A stretch of 5,523 nt of DNA from Planctomycetota bacterium (GCA_020344865.1 CP070830.1:1195258-1200780); one strand, 5' to 3'; positions 1-5,523 are shown, counted from the first letter of the stretch. Notes: generated by a model not told the origin, from the letters alone. Made by a program: numbers and translations.

Positions 1-508
1 GAGAAGTATGGTCTTTCGCCCCGGTGAAAATGAATACGCCATTGATTTCAGTATAGACCTCACAGCCCGCGATGCAGAGGTCGTATTCGAAGATACCAAG
101 GAAGGTATGTTCGCCATTCGGGTCGCTCACTGGCTCAGAGAAAACGAAACCGGCCAATACCTCAGCTCCAGCGGCGGCAGAACGGAAGAAAATGTATGGG
201 GCAGGCGCGCGCGATGGGTACGTTTAGAGGGCGAGAAAGACGGAAAGACAATCGGCATTGCCGTTTTCAACCATCCGGCCAGCGTCAACTACCCCACCTA
301 CTGGCACGCCCGCGGCTACGGGCTCTTTGCCGCCAATCCCCTGGGCCAGTTTGTTTTCGATGAGAGCCGCCGGCAGACCAACCCGCAGCCGTTTGAGCTT
401 ACGCTCCAGCCCGGCCAGACCGCACACTTTGGATTTAGATTGCTCGTTTACGAAGGCCCGAGGACAAGAAAACAACTTGAACAGCGATTCGATACCTTCG
501 CCGAATAA
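1..508 (+). CDS. DUF6807 (so-called PmoA-family) protein, C-terminal part
   Basis: This is the 3' end of a gene; the frame is open to the left edge, so the first visible Met (position 8) is probably internal and the true start lies outside. The 166 residues after that Met match my memory of the end of the DUF6807 family: a VWGRRARWVRLEG stretch, then IAVFNHPASVNYPTYWHARG, then YGLFAANPLG, and a closing beta-rich segment (LTLQPGQTAHFGFRLLVYEG). Family members are mostly secreted or sugar-metabolism-linked proteins of planctomycetes and related bacteria, with no established reaction as far as I know. The database label 'methane oxygenase PmoA' is misleading: nothing here resembles the membrane subunit of particulate methane monooxygenase. 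No signal peptide can be judged because the N-terminus is missing. It converges on the minus-strand gene pair, so it is not in their operon. The family call is fairly firm; the function is unknown. Confidence 0.82.
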   Translation, partial: RSMVFRPGENEYAIDFSIDLTARDAEVVFEDTKEGMFAIRVAHWLRENETGQYLSSSGGRTEENVWGRRARWVRLEGEKDGKTIGIAVFNHPASVNYPTYWHARGYGLFAANPLGQFVFDESRRQTNPQPFELTLQPGQTAHFGFRLLVYEGPRTRKQLEQRFDTFAE

Positions 509-527
509 TCACAGACGAGGACGATTG

Positions 528-627
528 ATATTTATTTGCCCGGACGTGGGCCAGAGACCTGAAGAAGCCTGCGCCGCGCCCAGCCTTGTTGCCCAAGAAA
601 ATCCGCGTTGCGCGAACAAATAAATAT
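528..627. repeat. 11-bp perfect inverted repeat flanking about 78 bp
   Basis: ATATTTATTTG at 528-538 is exactly complementary to CAAATAAATAT at 617-627. The arms are AT-rich while the enclosed 78 bp is GC-rich. The pairing does not extend on either side. It could be one arm of a long-loop structure, the ends of a tiny decayed element, or chance in AT-rich sequence. No target-site duplication was recognised. Confidence 0.4.
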
Positions 628-684
628 GGAAGGCTTTAAAATTAGCGCAGGCCACAGGTAATAAAAGCCTGATAGCGGAACTGC

Positions 685-710
685 AAAAACGCCTCGAACT
701 TTACAAGCGT
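685..710 (-). terminator. Weak candidate intrinsic terminator for the minus-strand gene pair
   Basis: Read on the minus strand, ACGCTT can pair with AGGCGT (six pairs including one G-T wobble) around a roughly 10-base loop, followed directly by a run of five T residues. It lies about 80 bases beyond the stop codon at 792. The stem is short, so this is only a plausible end of the transcript. Confidence 0.3.
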
Positions 711-791
711 AGGTAGGCACACTTGCAGCCCACCTGATATGCCGGGCCATTTTGCTTAAACAGCATTGAGATTCGGGGAGAGAACATACGT

Positions 792-2396
792 TCATCTTTG
801 GCCGGCGACAGTGCCGCGATAGGTTACCACTTTGCCGAGGCTGACCATAATGCCTTCGCTTTTTTTGTTTTTCTTTCCGGTTACACATACCTGGAGCGTG
901 TGCTTTCCAGGGGTGAGTCCCGTTAACCAGACGGCGGTAGACTGGTCGGCACGCTGCCACTTCTTCGGCAGGTACATGTCGCGCGTGCCCATGGATTTTC
1001 CGTCGATGAGCACCTCCAGTATGCCCTGATCATAACGCAGATCTCCCTGGACGTAGACGACATTTCCCGTGAACTTGACCTCCATAACATCGCCCGGCTG
1101 TGAAGACCGTCGCATGCTTTCATCTCCCTTAGGGAACAGTTTCCATTGGCCTTGCCAGCTAACCCGTTTGTCGGTCACGGTAAACATATCAGCAGGTTGC
1201 AGGTTTGGAAAGGAGACTTCCGCGGGACCATCGGCCCGAAAAGGCTGTACCTTGATTTGGATGCGGTCACCAAAAATACTCCCTCCGTTTGCAGCGACAT
1301 TTTCCATGGCGAGTCGCGCACATTCTCTCGATGCGGACTCGATTGAAAACGGTGTGAAGTGAAAATCAGTGTTCATGTGGCCGGCCATAGCTGTTTTAAT
1401 TCCCTCGGGAAGATTATTAAAGCCCAGCATCGTACCTATGATTCCGCCTGCGTTTGCGGGGTTGCAGTCCGAGTCCTGTCCGCAACGCGTACATATTTCC
1501 ACAGTCTTTTCAAGCTCGCCGTCTCCGTAGAGCAGTCCTATGGCGATATAGGCTCCGTTAAGGCGCGCCTGAATATTGAATTTCCGTTTTACCCCCCAGG
1601 GGCACAGGTCGCGATTGTATTTATTTTCAATCTTATGCCAAACCGCCTTCCAATCGTCGGGATACTCCTCATGCCATTTGAGTACGTCGCGAATGATTTC
1701 ATGGTATCCGCTGTCCTCGGGCAGGGCATTCAGGCCCGCCCTGACAATGCGATGCGGGTCATTGTCAATGAAGACGGCCGCGTACATTGCCGTCACAAAG
1801 TATCCGCCGTAAACACCATCACCATAATTCATCAGATGGCCGGCCCGGTCACAGATTCTCTGAGTGGCCTGAGGCAGGCCGGGGCTGATTAAACCGATGA
1901 AATCGCATTCAATCTGAAAGTCAATATCGTCGGCATGTGGGTTGTAGAGCGGATGACCGGATTTGTCCGGCGGTATTCCTGCGAGTATGTTCTGCCGGCC
2001 CTGACCATTGGCGTGCCAGAGCAGGAAGCCACCGTAAGCAAACTCTTGGGCAAAGTCTGCTGCCGAGGCATTCAGTCCGTGGTCGACCACCGCCTTCAGT
2101 AACGCCATGTTTACGTACATATCATCCTGGCCGGGCAAGTATTCTAACCCTTCCGGGTCGAGTGCTAGCGCACCTTCGATAATCCTGCCCTGATATTCGA
2201 ATTCCGTCGGCCCGCCGAAGGAAACTCCATAGGCTTTTCCAACCCAGCCGCCGCGAATCTTGTCCAGCAGTTCAGTCTTGGTCAAGGTCGCGCTGGCAGG
2301 AAATTCGATACAACTATCAAATTTGCCTTGTTCCGCTGCACACCCTAAGAACGTGACACAAAGTGAGATAAATACAAACGAAATACTTAGTTTCAT
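792..2396 (-). CDS. Exported ADP-ribosylglycohydrolase-family lipoprotein with C-terminal beta-sandwich-like domain
   Basis: The 534-residue protein begins with a lipoprotein-type signal (hydrophobic residues 3-18, then LGC with Cys19 as the likely lipidated residue; Phe at -3 is less usual). Residues about 40-375 match the DraG/ARH fold (PF03747-like): DKIRGGWVGKAYGVSFG (45-61), acidic pair Asp91-Asp92, NPHADDIDFQIE (152-163), MNYGDGVYGG (189-198), LLYGDG (288-293), and CGQDSDCNPANAGG (305-318) with Asp308 and Asp310. In known members the paired Asp and the D-x-D residues bind two metal ions for hydrolysis of an N- or O-linked ADP-ribose. Here the flanking Thr/Ser positions are Gln90, Met93 and Cys311. 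Residues about 400-534 form a separate beta-rich region with VEVKFTG-, EVLIDGKS and GLTPGKHTLQVCVTGKKN stretches, resembling sugar-binding jelly-roll modules of secreted enzymes. It is the downstream gene of a pair, 39 bp after its paralogue. The substrate is unknown; cell-surface glycan or glycoside cleavage is an inference. Confidence 0.85.
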   Translation of the reverse strand: MKLSISFVFISLCVTFLGCAAEQGKFDSCIEFPASATLTKTELLDKIRGGWVGKAYGVSFGGPTEFEYQGRIIEGALALDPEGLEYLPGQDDMYVNMALLKAVVDHGLNASAADFAQEFAYGGFLLWHANGQGRQNILAGIPPDKSGHPLYNPHADDIDFQIECDFIGLISPGLPQATQRICDRAGHLMNYGDGVYGGYFVTAMYAAVFIDNDPHRIVRAGLNALPEDSGYHEIIRDVLKWHEEYPDDWKAVWHKIENKYNRDLCPWGVKRKFNIQARLNGAYIAIGLLYGDGELEKTVEICTRCGQDSDCNPANAGGIIGTMLGFNNLPEGIKTAMAGHMNTDFHFTPFSIESASRECARLAMENVAANGGSIFGDRIQIKVQPFRADGPAEVSFPNLQPADMFTVTDKRVSWQGQWKLFPKGDESMRRSSQPGDVMEVKFTGNVVYVQGDLRYDQGILEVLIDGKSMGTRDMYLPKKWQRADQSTAVWLTGLTPGKHTLQVCVTGKKNKKSEGIMVSLGKVVTYRGTVAGQR

Positions 2397-2403
2397 TTAC
2401 AAA

Positions 2404-2409
2404 TCCTTT
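2404..2409 (-). promoter_or_regulatory. Ribosome binding site of the downstream lipoprotein gene
   Basis: AAAGGA on the minus strand lies seven bases upstream of the ATG at 2394-2396. It supports that start and independent translation after the 39-bp gap. No clear promoter fits in the gap, which favours co-transcription from upstream. Confidence 0.7.
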
Positions 2410-2435
2410 CATGTGCATTCATAGTCACGGACTTT

Positions 2436-3962
2436 TCAATATTTCGCCCTGAAAGGCTTATCACCGTACACGACAACGTAATTGAGATTCAATTTGGCCT
2501 TGTCCGTCGGGTTCAGGACTTTCAGCCGCACTTTGTGCCTGCCGGGCGAAAGCTGATACCGCCAGAACGGCGTAAACCTGCGATGGATAAACTTCGTAGG
2601 AAGCTTCGCCCTCTCAATAGACTTACCGTCAATAATCATCTCAATTTCAAACACATAATCCTCCTCACCGACCTTTTGTGCGTTGCCCTCCACCGCAAAC
2701 CCAATCCCGTCAAATTCGAACTCAATCTCGTCGGTCAACTGTTTCCCAAGAGATATCTGCTCCTTCGGCCAATGCCCCTCGAACGCAACCTCTAAGGGAA
2801 CCGCCTTCGGCTCCTGCACCTTTATCGTCACATTTCCGCCGCTTACCTGCCCGCCGTTCCTCTCAATCACTTCCACCGCGTGTTTAAACGACATCTCGTA
2901 AGCGTCATTCAACGAAATAGTAGTATACTTAAAATCTATTGGCTCAACCTCCGCAAGTCCCTGCTTCCAGTATGTCGGTATCTTCTTATATCCTTTCATC
3001 GCCGCCAGAATCCCGCCCGCCGATGCCGGATTACAGTCGGCGTCGTCCCCACATCGGGTCGATATCTCGTATGTCCTCGTAAAATCACCGTCCCCGTACA
3101 AAAGACCCATCAAGACCCACGCCGCGTTAATCTTCGCGTCTATATTAAACGGTTTAAACACGCCTCGCGGCGAGCCTATGTCCTCCGCCCATTTCCGGTG
3201 AACCTTAAACCACGTTGCCTTCCAGTAGTCCGGCTCGGCCTTGTGCCATCGAATAACGTCACTCATGCATTGAGCAAACTTGCTTTCCGGCGGGATGGTT
3301 TTTAACGCCTCTTCCACGACATAGTCTATATCGTCCGACACAAACGCCAGTGAATACATCGCCGCGACATACACCCCGCCGTACCAGCCGTCCCCATAGT
3401 TCATAATATGCCCGACGGTATCACAAACTTGGGCGGCCGAATTCACCATCCCCGGACACATCAGCCCTGCAAAATCCGCCTCAATCTGAAAATCAATATC
3501 GTCCGCACACGGATTGTTCAGCCAGTGCCCCGACGCCGGCGGTGCAATCCCGTTCAAAACATTATAGCGTGCCGTCTGGTTCGCAAACCAAAGTTTATAT
3601 TCAGCGTTGGCAAAAGCATCCGCAAACGACTGCGCCGGCGCATCAAGCCCCTCGTCCTCCAATACCTGCACGAATGTAAGGTCCATGTAAATATCGTCAT
3701 AGGCCCCCGGGTCCTTCTCGTACGTCTCCTTCATATAACCGTCGTACCACGGAATCTCCTGATAATCCTGTATCATCGTCCCGTTATACTGAAACTCCAC
3801 CGGCGTCCCGAAAGTTACTCCTATCACCTGCGCCGCCCACGCCCCTTTTATCTTGTCTTTCAACACGTCCACCGGCATCGTAACTGTCTCCTGCCGCGGC
3901 ACAGTCGCGCACCCGCAAACCACCACCAAAACCATCGTGCACAGAATTTTCCCTGCTCTCAT
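2436..3962 (-). CDS. Exported ADP-ribosylglycohydrolase-family lipoprotein, upstream paralogue
   Basis: This 508-residue protein starts at the Met encoded at 3960-3962. The frame is open further upstream (to 4079), but the internal start has an AAGGAG ribosome site seven bases before it, is followed at once by a lipoprotein signal (hydrophobic 5-15, VCGC with Cys18), and lies downstream of a promoter that would be inside any longer version. The catalytic-fold region spans about 28-370: DKIKGAWAAQVIGVTFG (36-52), Asp89-Asp90, NPCADDIDFQIEADF (150-164), MNYGDGWYGG (187-196), LLYGDGDF (287-294), and CGDDADCNPASAGG (304-317) with Asp307 and Asp309. The two C-terminal and central motifs are nearly identical to those of the next gene, so the pair is a diverged duplication. 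The metal-site Thr/Ser positions are Tyr88, Ile91 and Cys310. Residues about 385-508 are a beta-rich domain (EFEFDGIGFAVEG, EMIIDGKS, LSPGRHKVRLKV, NYVVVYG), probably sugar-binding-like. Codons favour GCG, CCG and TTT more than the neighbours do. Substrate unknown. Confidence 0.86.
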   Translation of the reverse strand: MRAGKILCTMVLVVVCGCATVPRQETVTMPVDVLKDKIKGAWAAQVIGVTFGTPVEFQYNGTMIQDYQEIPWYDGYMKETYEKDPGAYDDIYMDLTFVQVLEDEGLDAPAQSFADAFANAEYKLWFANQTARYNVLNGIAPPASGHWLNNPCADDIDFQIEADFAGLMCPGMVNSAAQVCDTVGHIMNYGDGWYGGVYVAAMYSLAFVSDDIDYVVEEALKTIPPESKFAQCMSDVIRWHKAEPDYWKATWFKVHRKWAEDIGSPRGVFKPFNIDAKINAAWVLMGLLYGDGDFTRTYEISTRCGDDADCNPASAGGILAAMKGYKKIPTYWKQGLAEVEPIDFKYTTISLNDAYEMSFKHAVEVIERNGGQVSGGNVTIKVQEPKAVPLEVAFEGHWPKEQISLGKQLTDEIEFEFDGIGFAVEGNAQKVGEEDYVFEIEMIIDGKSIERAKLPTKFIHRRFTPFWRYQLSPGRHKVRLKVLNPTDKAKLNLNYVVVYGDKPFRAKY

Positions 3963-3969
3963 TTGCTTT

Positions 3970-3975
3970 CTCCTT
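3970..3975 (-). promoter_or_regulatory. Ribosome binding site deciding the start of the upstream lipoprotein gene
   Basis: AAGGAG on the minus strand sits seven bases before the ATG at 3960-3962. The alternative ATG at 4077-4079 has no comparable site and would put 39 charged, non-signal residues ahead of the lipoprotein signal. Confidence 0.8.
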
Positions 3976-4013
3976 ATAAATACACAGTTCAGGATTCGCT
4001 TCAACCGCCTTGG

Positions 4014-4042
4014 ATTATAATTCAGCCGACAATACTCCACAA
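4014..4042 (-). promoter_or_regulatory. Sigma70-type promoter of the lipoprotein gene pair
   Basis: On the minus strand, TTGTGG (4037-4042) is followed after exactly 17 bases by TATAAT (4014-4019). The -10 is a perfect consensus and the -35 matches at the first three positions plus one more or less. Transcription would start near 4007, giving a leader of about 45 bases that includes the AAGGAG site. This is the only good promoter upstream of the two minus-strand genes. Confidence 0.6.
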
Positions 4043-4140
4043 GCTCTTTCGTCGCCAACACACTAAGTTCCGTTCGCATCCGAGGCTGTGAATCAAAGAT
4101 ATCGGCAACGTAATAATGCTCTGTAACACCTTCTATATAA

Positions 4141-4177
4141 AGAAGTTACCACTCGTCATTCAAAGTGGTAATTTTTT
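4141..4177 (+). terminator. Strong hairpin with T-run in the divergent control region
   Basis: TTACCACT (4146-4153) pairs perfectly with AGTGGTAA (4164-4171) around a 10-base loop, and six T residues follow at once (4172-4177). The A/G-rich bases 4141-4145 can extend the stem with part of the T-run. The shape is that of an intrinsic terminator read left to right. No plus-strand gene lies upstream of it, only the antisense of the lipoprotein promoter. It may block antisense or divergent read-through into the next gene, end a small unseen RNA, or be a protein-binding dyad between two divergent promoters. Confidence 0.55.
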
Positions 4178-4197
4178 ATGCTGAATTTGACTTGCGT

Positions 4198-4208
4198 TAT
4201 GATACAAT
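4198..4208 (+). promoter_or_regulatory. Candidate extended -10 promoter of the dockerin-bearing gene
   Basis: TGATACAAT (4200-4208) fits an extended -10 element (TG, one base, TACAAT), placing the start of transcription near 4215 and about 30 bases before the gene. The -35 region at the right distance is weak. A TTGACT at 4187-4192 looks like a -35 but is only 10 bases from TACAAT and 15 bases from a poorer TATAGC, so the exact promoter is uncertain. Confidence 0.4.
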
Positions 4209-4235
4209 ATAGCCGGATTGTTGCCCACGAAACTT

Positions 4236-4240
4236 AAGGG
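4236..4240 (+). promoter_or_regulatory. Ribosome binding site of the dockerin-bearing gene
   Basis: AAGGG lies six bases before the ATG at 4247. GAGG at 4243-4246 could instead serve the in-frame ATG at 4256. The choice changes only three residues before the signal peptide. Confidence 0.5.
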
Positions 4241-4246
4241 TAGAGG

Positions 4247-5523
4247 ATGATGAAAATGTCTGATTTCCCGAAGATTCTTTTACTCACACTATTGTCTGTC
4301 ATATCTTTAATTGCCTCGGCCGAAGCGGCCCCTGTAACGGGTGATTTGAGTGCTAATGGTATAGTCGGCCTCGAAGACCTGAAGATTCTTTGCGATTACT
4401 GGCTGGACGCAGGCTGCGCAGCCCCCGATTGCGAAGCTGATCTCGCCGGTCCGGCCGGTGTTAATATGGATGACTTCACGGTGCTGGCAGACAACTGGGG
4501 CAATGTCCGCACCATTGACCGGGCCGACTACGCCGACCGCCTCCGAGCGCTTTGGCTGGGAGAGTGCATCGCAAACTGGACGGGAATACAAACCGAAGGT
4601 GACCGCAGCAGCCCGCCCTTTTATGACGATTCGGATTGGGGGCCCGGCGGCTTTGACTTCATACTCGACCAGGACCCGTGGTATGCGGATGACGATACGG
4701 ACATCGAATATGTCTACTGCCACCTTATGGACCAGCACCAGACAAACATGCTCTCGCCCCACCAGATAAGGGACGGCTGGATGGCCCACATAAACAGCTA
4801 CATATGGGTCTCCGACGCACAGGCCCGCAGCTTAATGGACTCCGGCTATACAACGCCGCAGACGGGAATGCTTGCGCTCAATGACTTGGCCCTGATGATT
4901 GACGCCCAGCTTACCACGGAGATTTTCGGCATACATGCACCCGGCATGCCTGATATGGCTCTGAGAATGGCCAATCTGCCCATTCGCACCGTTGCCACAG
5001 GTTACGCAGCGCATGCGGCACAGTACTTCATGATGCTCTACTGCCTGGCGGCGGACGTGGATACAACCCTCTCGAAGAAAGACCAGGTCCTCTGGCTGGC
5101 CGATGAGGCCCGCAGGTACATTCCCGACACCTCCAAGTCAGCGGACATCTACGACTTCGTCAAGGCCGATTACCTGGCCAACTCCGACAAGGACGACTGG
5201 GAATCGACACGCGACAAAATATACGACCGATACCAGCTCAACGCCGCTTCAAACGGCTTTAGATATCAGACATGGTACGAGTCCTCGGTGAATTTCGCCG
5301 CCGGAATCATGGCCCTGCTTTACGGCGAGGGCGACTACAAGAAAACCGTGAAAATCGGCACGCTGTCCGGTTGGGATTCCGACAATTCAACCGCTACCCT
5401 CGGCGGCCTGCTCGGTTTTATGTATGGCTACAGTGACCTTGTTGCTGAGTTTCCAACAGCAAGCTTTTCAGACCGCTACTGGATAAACCGCACCCGCGAC
5501 AACATGCCCGACTACCTGCCCGC
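4247..5523 (+). CDS. Exported dockerin-like / ADP-ribosylglycohydrolase-family protein, 3' end missing
   Basis: At least 425 residues are encoded and the frame runs off the right edge. Start 4247 is chosen for the AAGGG spacing; in-frame ATGs at 4250 and 4256 are possible. Residues 1-27 form a Sec signal peptide (Lys3, Lys9, hydrophobic 10-23, cleavage near ASA-EA or AEA-AP). Residues 32-85 are two dockerin-type-I-like repeats: GDLSANGIVGLEDLKILCDYW, whose loop keeps acidic and polar ligands, and ADLAGPAGVNMDDFTVLADNW, whose loop is degenerate (Ala67, Pro69). From about 90 the DraG/ARH-like fold follows: acidic cluster DDDTD (148-152), LNDLALMIDAQL then IHAPGMP, MALLYGEGDY aligned with LLYGDG of the paralogues, and SGWDSDNSTATLGG (374-387) with Asp377 and Asp379. 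The DDIDFQIE and YGDG motifs of the two lipoproteins are not recognisable. Codons strongly favour C endings. It is transcribed divergently from the pair. In planctomycetes such repeats are common on secreted proteins and do not by themselves prove a cellulosome. Substrate unknown. Confidence 0.8.
   Translation, partial: MMKMSDFPKILLLTLLSVISLIASAEAAPVTGDLSANGIVGLEDLKILCDYWLDAGCAAPDCEADLAGPAGVNMDDFTVLADNWGNVRTIDRADYADRLRALWLGECIANWTGIQTEGDRSSPPFYDDSDWGPGGFDFILDQDPWYADDDTDIEYVYCHLMDQHQTNMLSPHQIRDGWMAHINSYIWVSDAQARSLMDSGYTTPQTGMLALNDLALMIDAQLTTEIFGIHAPGMPDMALRMANLPIRTVATGYAAHAAQYFMMLYCLAADVDTTLSKKDQVLWLADEARRYIPDTSKSADIYDFVKADYLANSDKDDWESTRDKIYDRYQLNAASNGFRYQTWYESSVNFAAGIMALLYGEGDYKKTVKIGTLSGWDSDNSTATLGGLLGFMYGYSDLVAEFPTASFSDRYWINRTRDNMPDYLP

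Larger units (their letters stand above)
509..791. other. Convergent intergenic region with short inverted repeats
   Basis: This gap lies between the stop of the DUF6807 gene and the stop of the minus-strand lipoprotein gene. I see no credible gene: the overlapping frames lack family resemblance and ribosome binding sites. It contains several dyads: an 11-bp perfect pair (528-538 with 617-627), an 8-bp pair (567-574 with 645-652), a small palindrome CGCG-TTG-CGCG (604-614), a 7-bp pair (631-637 with 664-670), and an 8-bp stem with one mismatch (711-718 with 728-735). Some of these exclude each other. A region between two convergent gene ends would be expected to hold terminators, and one weak candidate is listed separately. 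Confidence 0.6.

Noticed and set aside
711..735. Hairpin in the convergent gap as a terminator, or as part of a tRNA
   Set aside because: The 8-bp stem has one mismatch and no adjacent T-run on either strand, and no tRNA arms can be assembled around it.
532..960. A 142-residue minus-strand open frame covering the convergent gap
   Set aside because: It overlaps the end of the lipoprotein gene in another frame, and its Cys/Arg-rich translation resembles nothing known.
1359..1892. A 177-residue plus-strand open frame opposite the downstream lipoprotein gene
   Set aside because: It is antisense to the conserved catalytic motifs of a supported gene and has no recognisable domain or ribosome site.
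3408..4091. A 227-residue open frame on the plus strand opposite the upstream lipoprotein gene
   Set aside because: It is rich in Arg, His and Pro with no family resemblance, lies wholly over a well-supported gene and its promoter, and is explained by the codon bias of that gene.
4187..4192. TTGACT as the -35 of the right-hand promoter
   Set aside because: It is only 10 bases from the best -10 (TACAAT) and 15 from a poor one, so the spacing does not support it.
4307..4789. A 160-residue minus-strand open frame opposite the dockerin-bearing gene
   Set aside because: The plus strand here has a signal peptide, dockerin-like repeats and the enzyme fold in one continuous frame, so the opposite frame is a shadow.
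792..5523. A toxin-antitoxin or defence system based on ADP-ribosylation
   Set aside because: No ADP-ribosyltransferase or macrodomain partner is present, and all three proteins carry export signals, which does not suit an intracellular antitoxin.

Overview
The window most likely comes from a planctomycete, probably of the Phycisphaerae/Sedimentisphaerales type. This is inferred from gene content only: a DUF6807 ('PmoA-family') protein, several exported enzymes of one family, and an exported protein carrying the planctomycete style of dockerin-like repeat (ending ...NMDDFTVLADNW). Base composition looks balanced and coding density is high. No rRNA, tRNA, CRISPR array, insertion sequence or integrase was seen.

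Layout, left to right. (1) The 3' end of a plus-strand DUF6807 gene (1-508). (2) A 283-bp convergent gap with short inverted repeats and one weak candidate terminator for the minus strand. (3) Two minus-strand genes, 2436-3962 (upstream) and 792-2396 (downstream), 39 bp apart. Each encodes a lipoprotein with an ADP-ribosylglycohydrolase (DraG/ARH, PF03747-like) domain followed by a beta-rich C-terminal domain. They look like a two-gene operon of diverged tandem duplicates, with a good sigma70-type promoter at 4014-4042. (4) A 284-bp divergent control region (3963-4246) holding that promoter, a strong hairpin with a T-run, and a candidate extended -10 promoter facing right. (5) A plus-strand gene (4247 to beyond the right edge) encoding a third, more distant member of the same fold. 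It has a Sec signal peptide and an N-terminal pair of dockerin-like repeats.

The main point of interest is three exported, sequence-divergent ADP-ribosylglycohydrolase-fold proteins side by side, next to a DUF6807 gene. Classical members of this family work in the cytoplasm on ADP-ribosylated proteins or related small molecules. Here all three carry export signals, two have extra C-terminal domains that look like sugar-binding modules, and one has dockerin-like repeats. All three keep the acidic metal-site residues but change the neighbouring Thr/Ser positions. I infer, without proof, that the cluster acts on an external glycan, glycoside or nucleoside-like substrate rather than reversing protein ADP-ribosylation.
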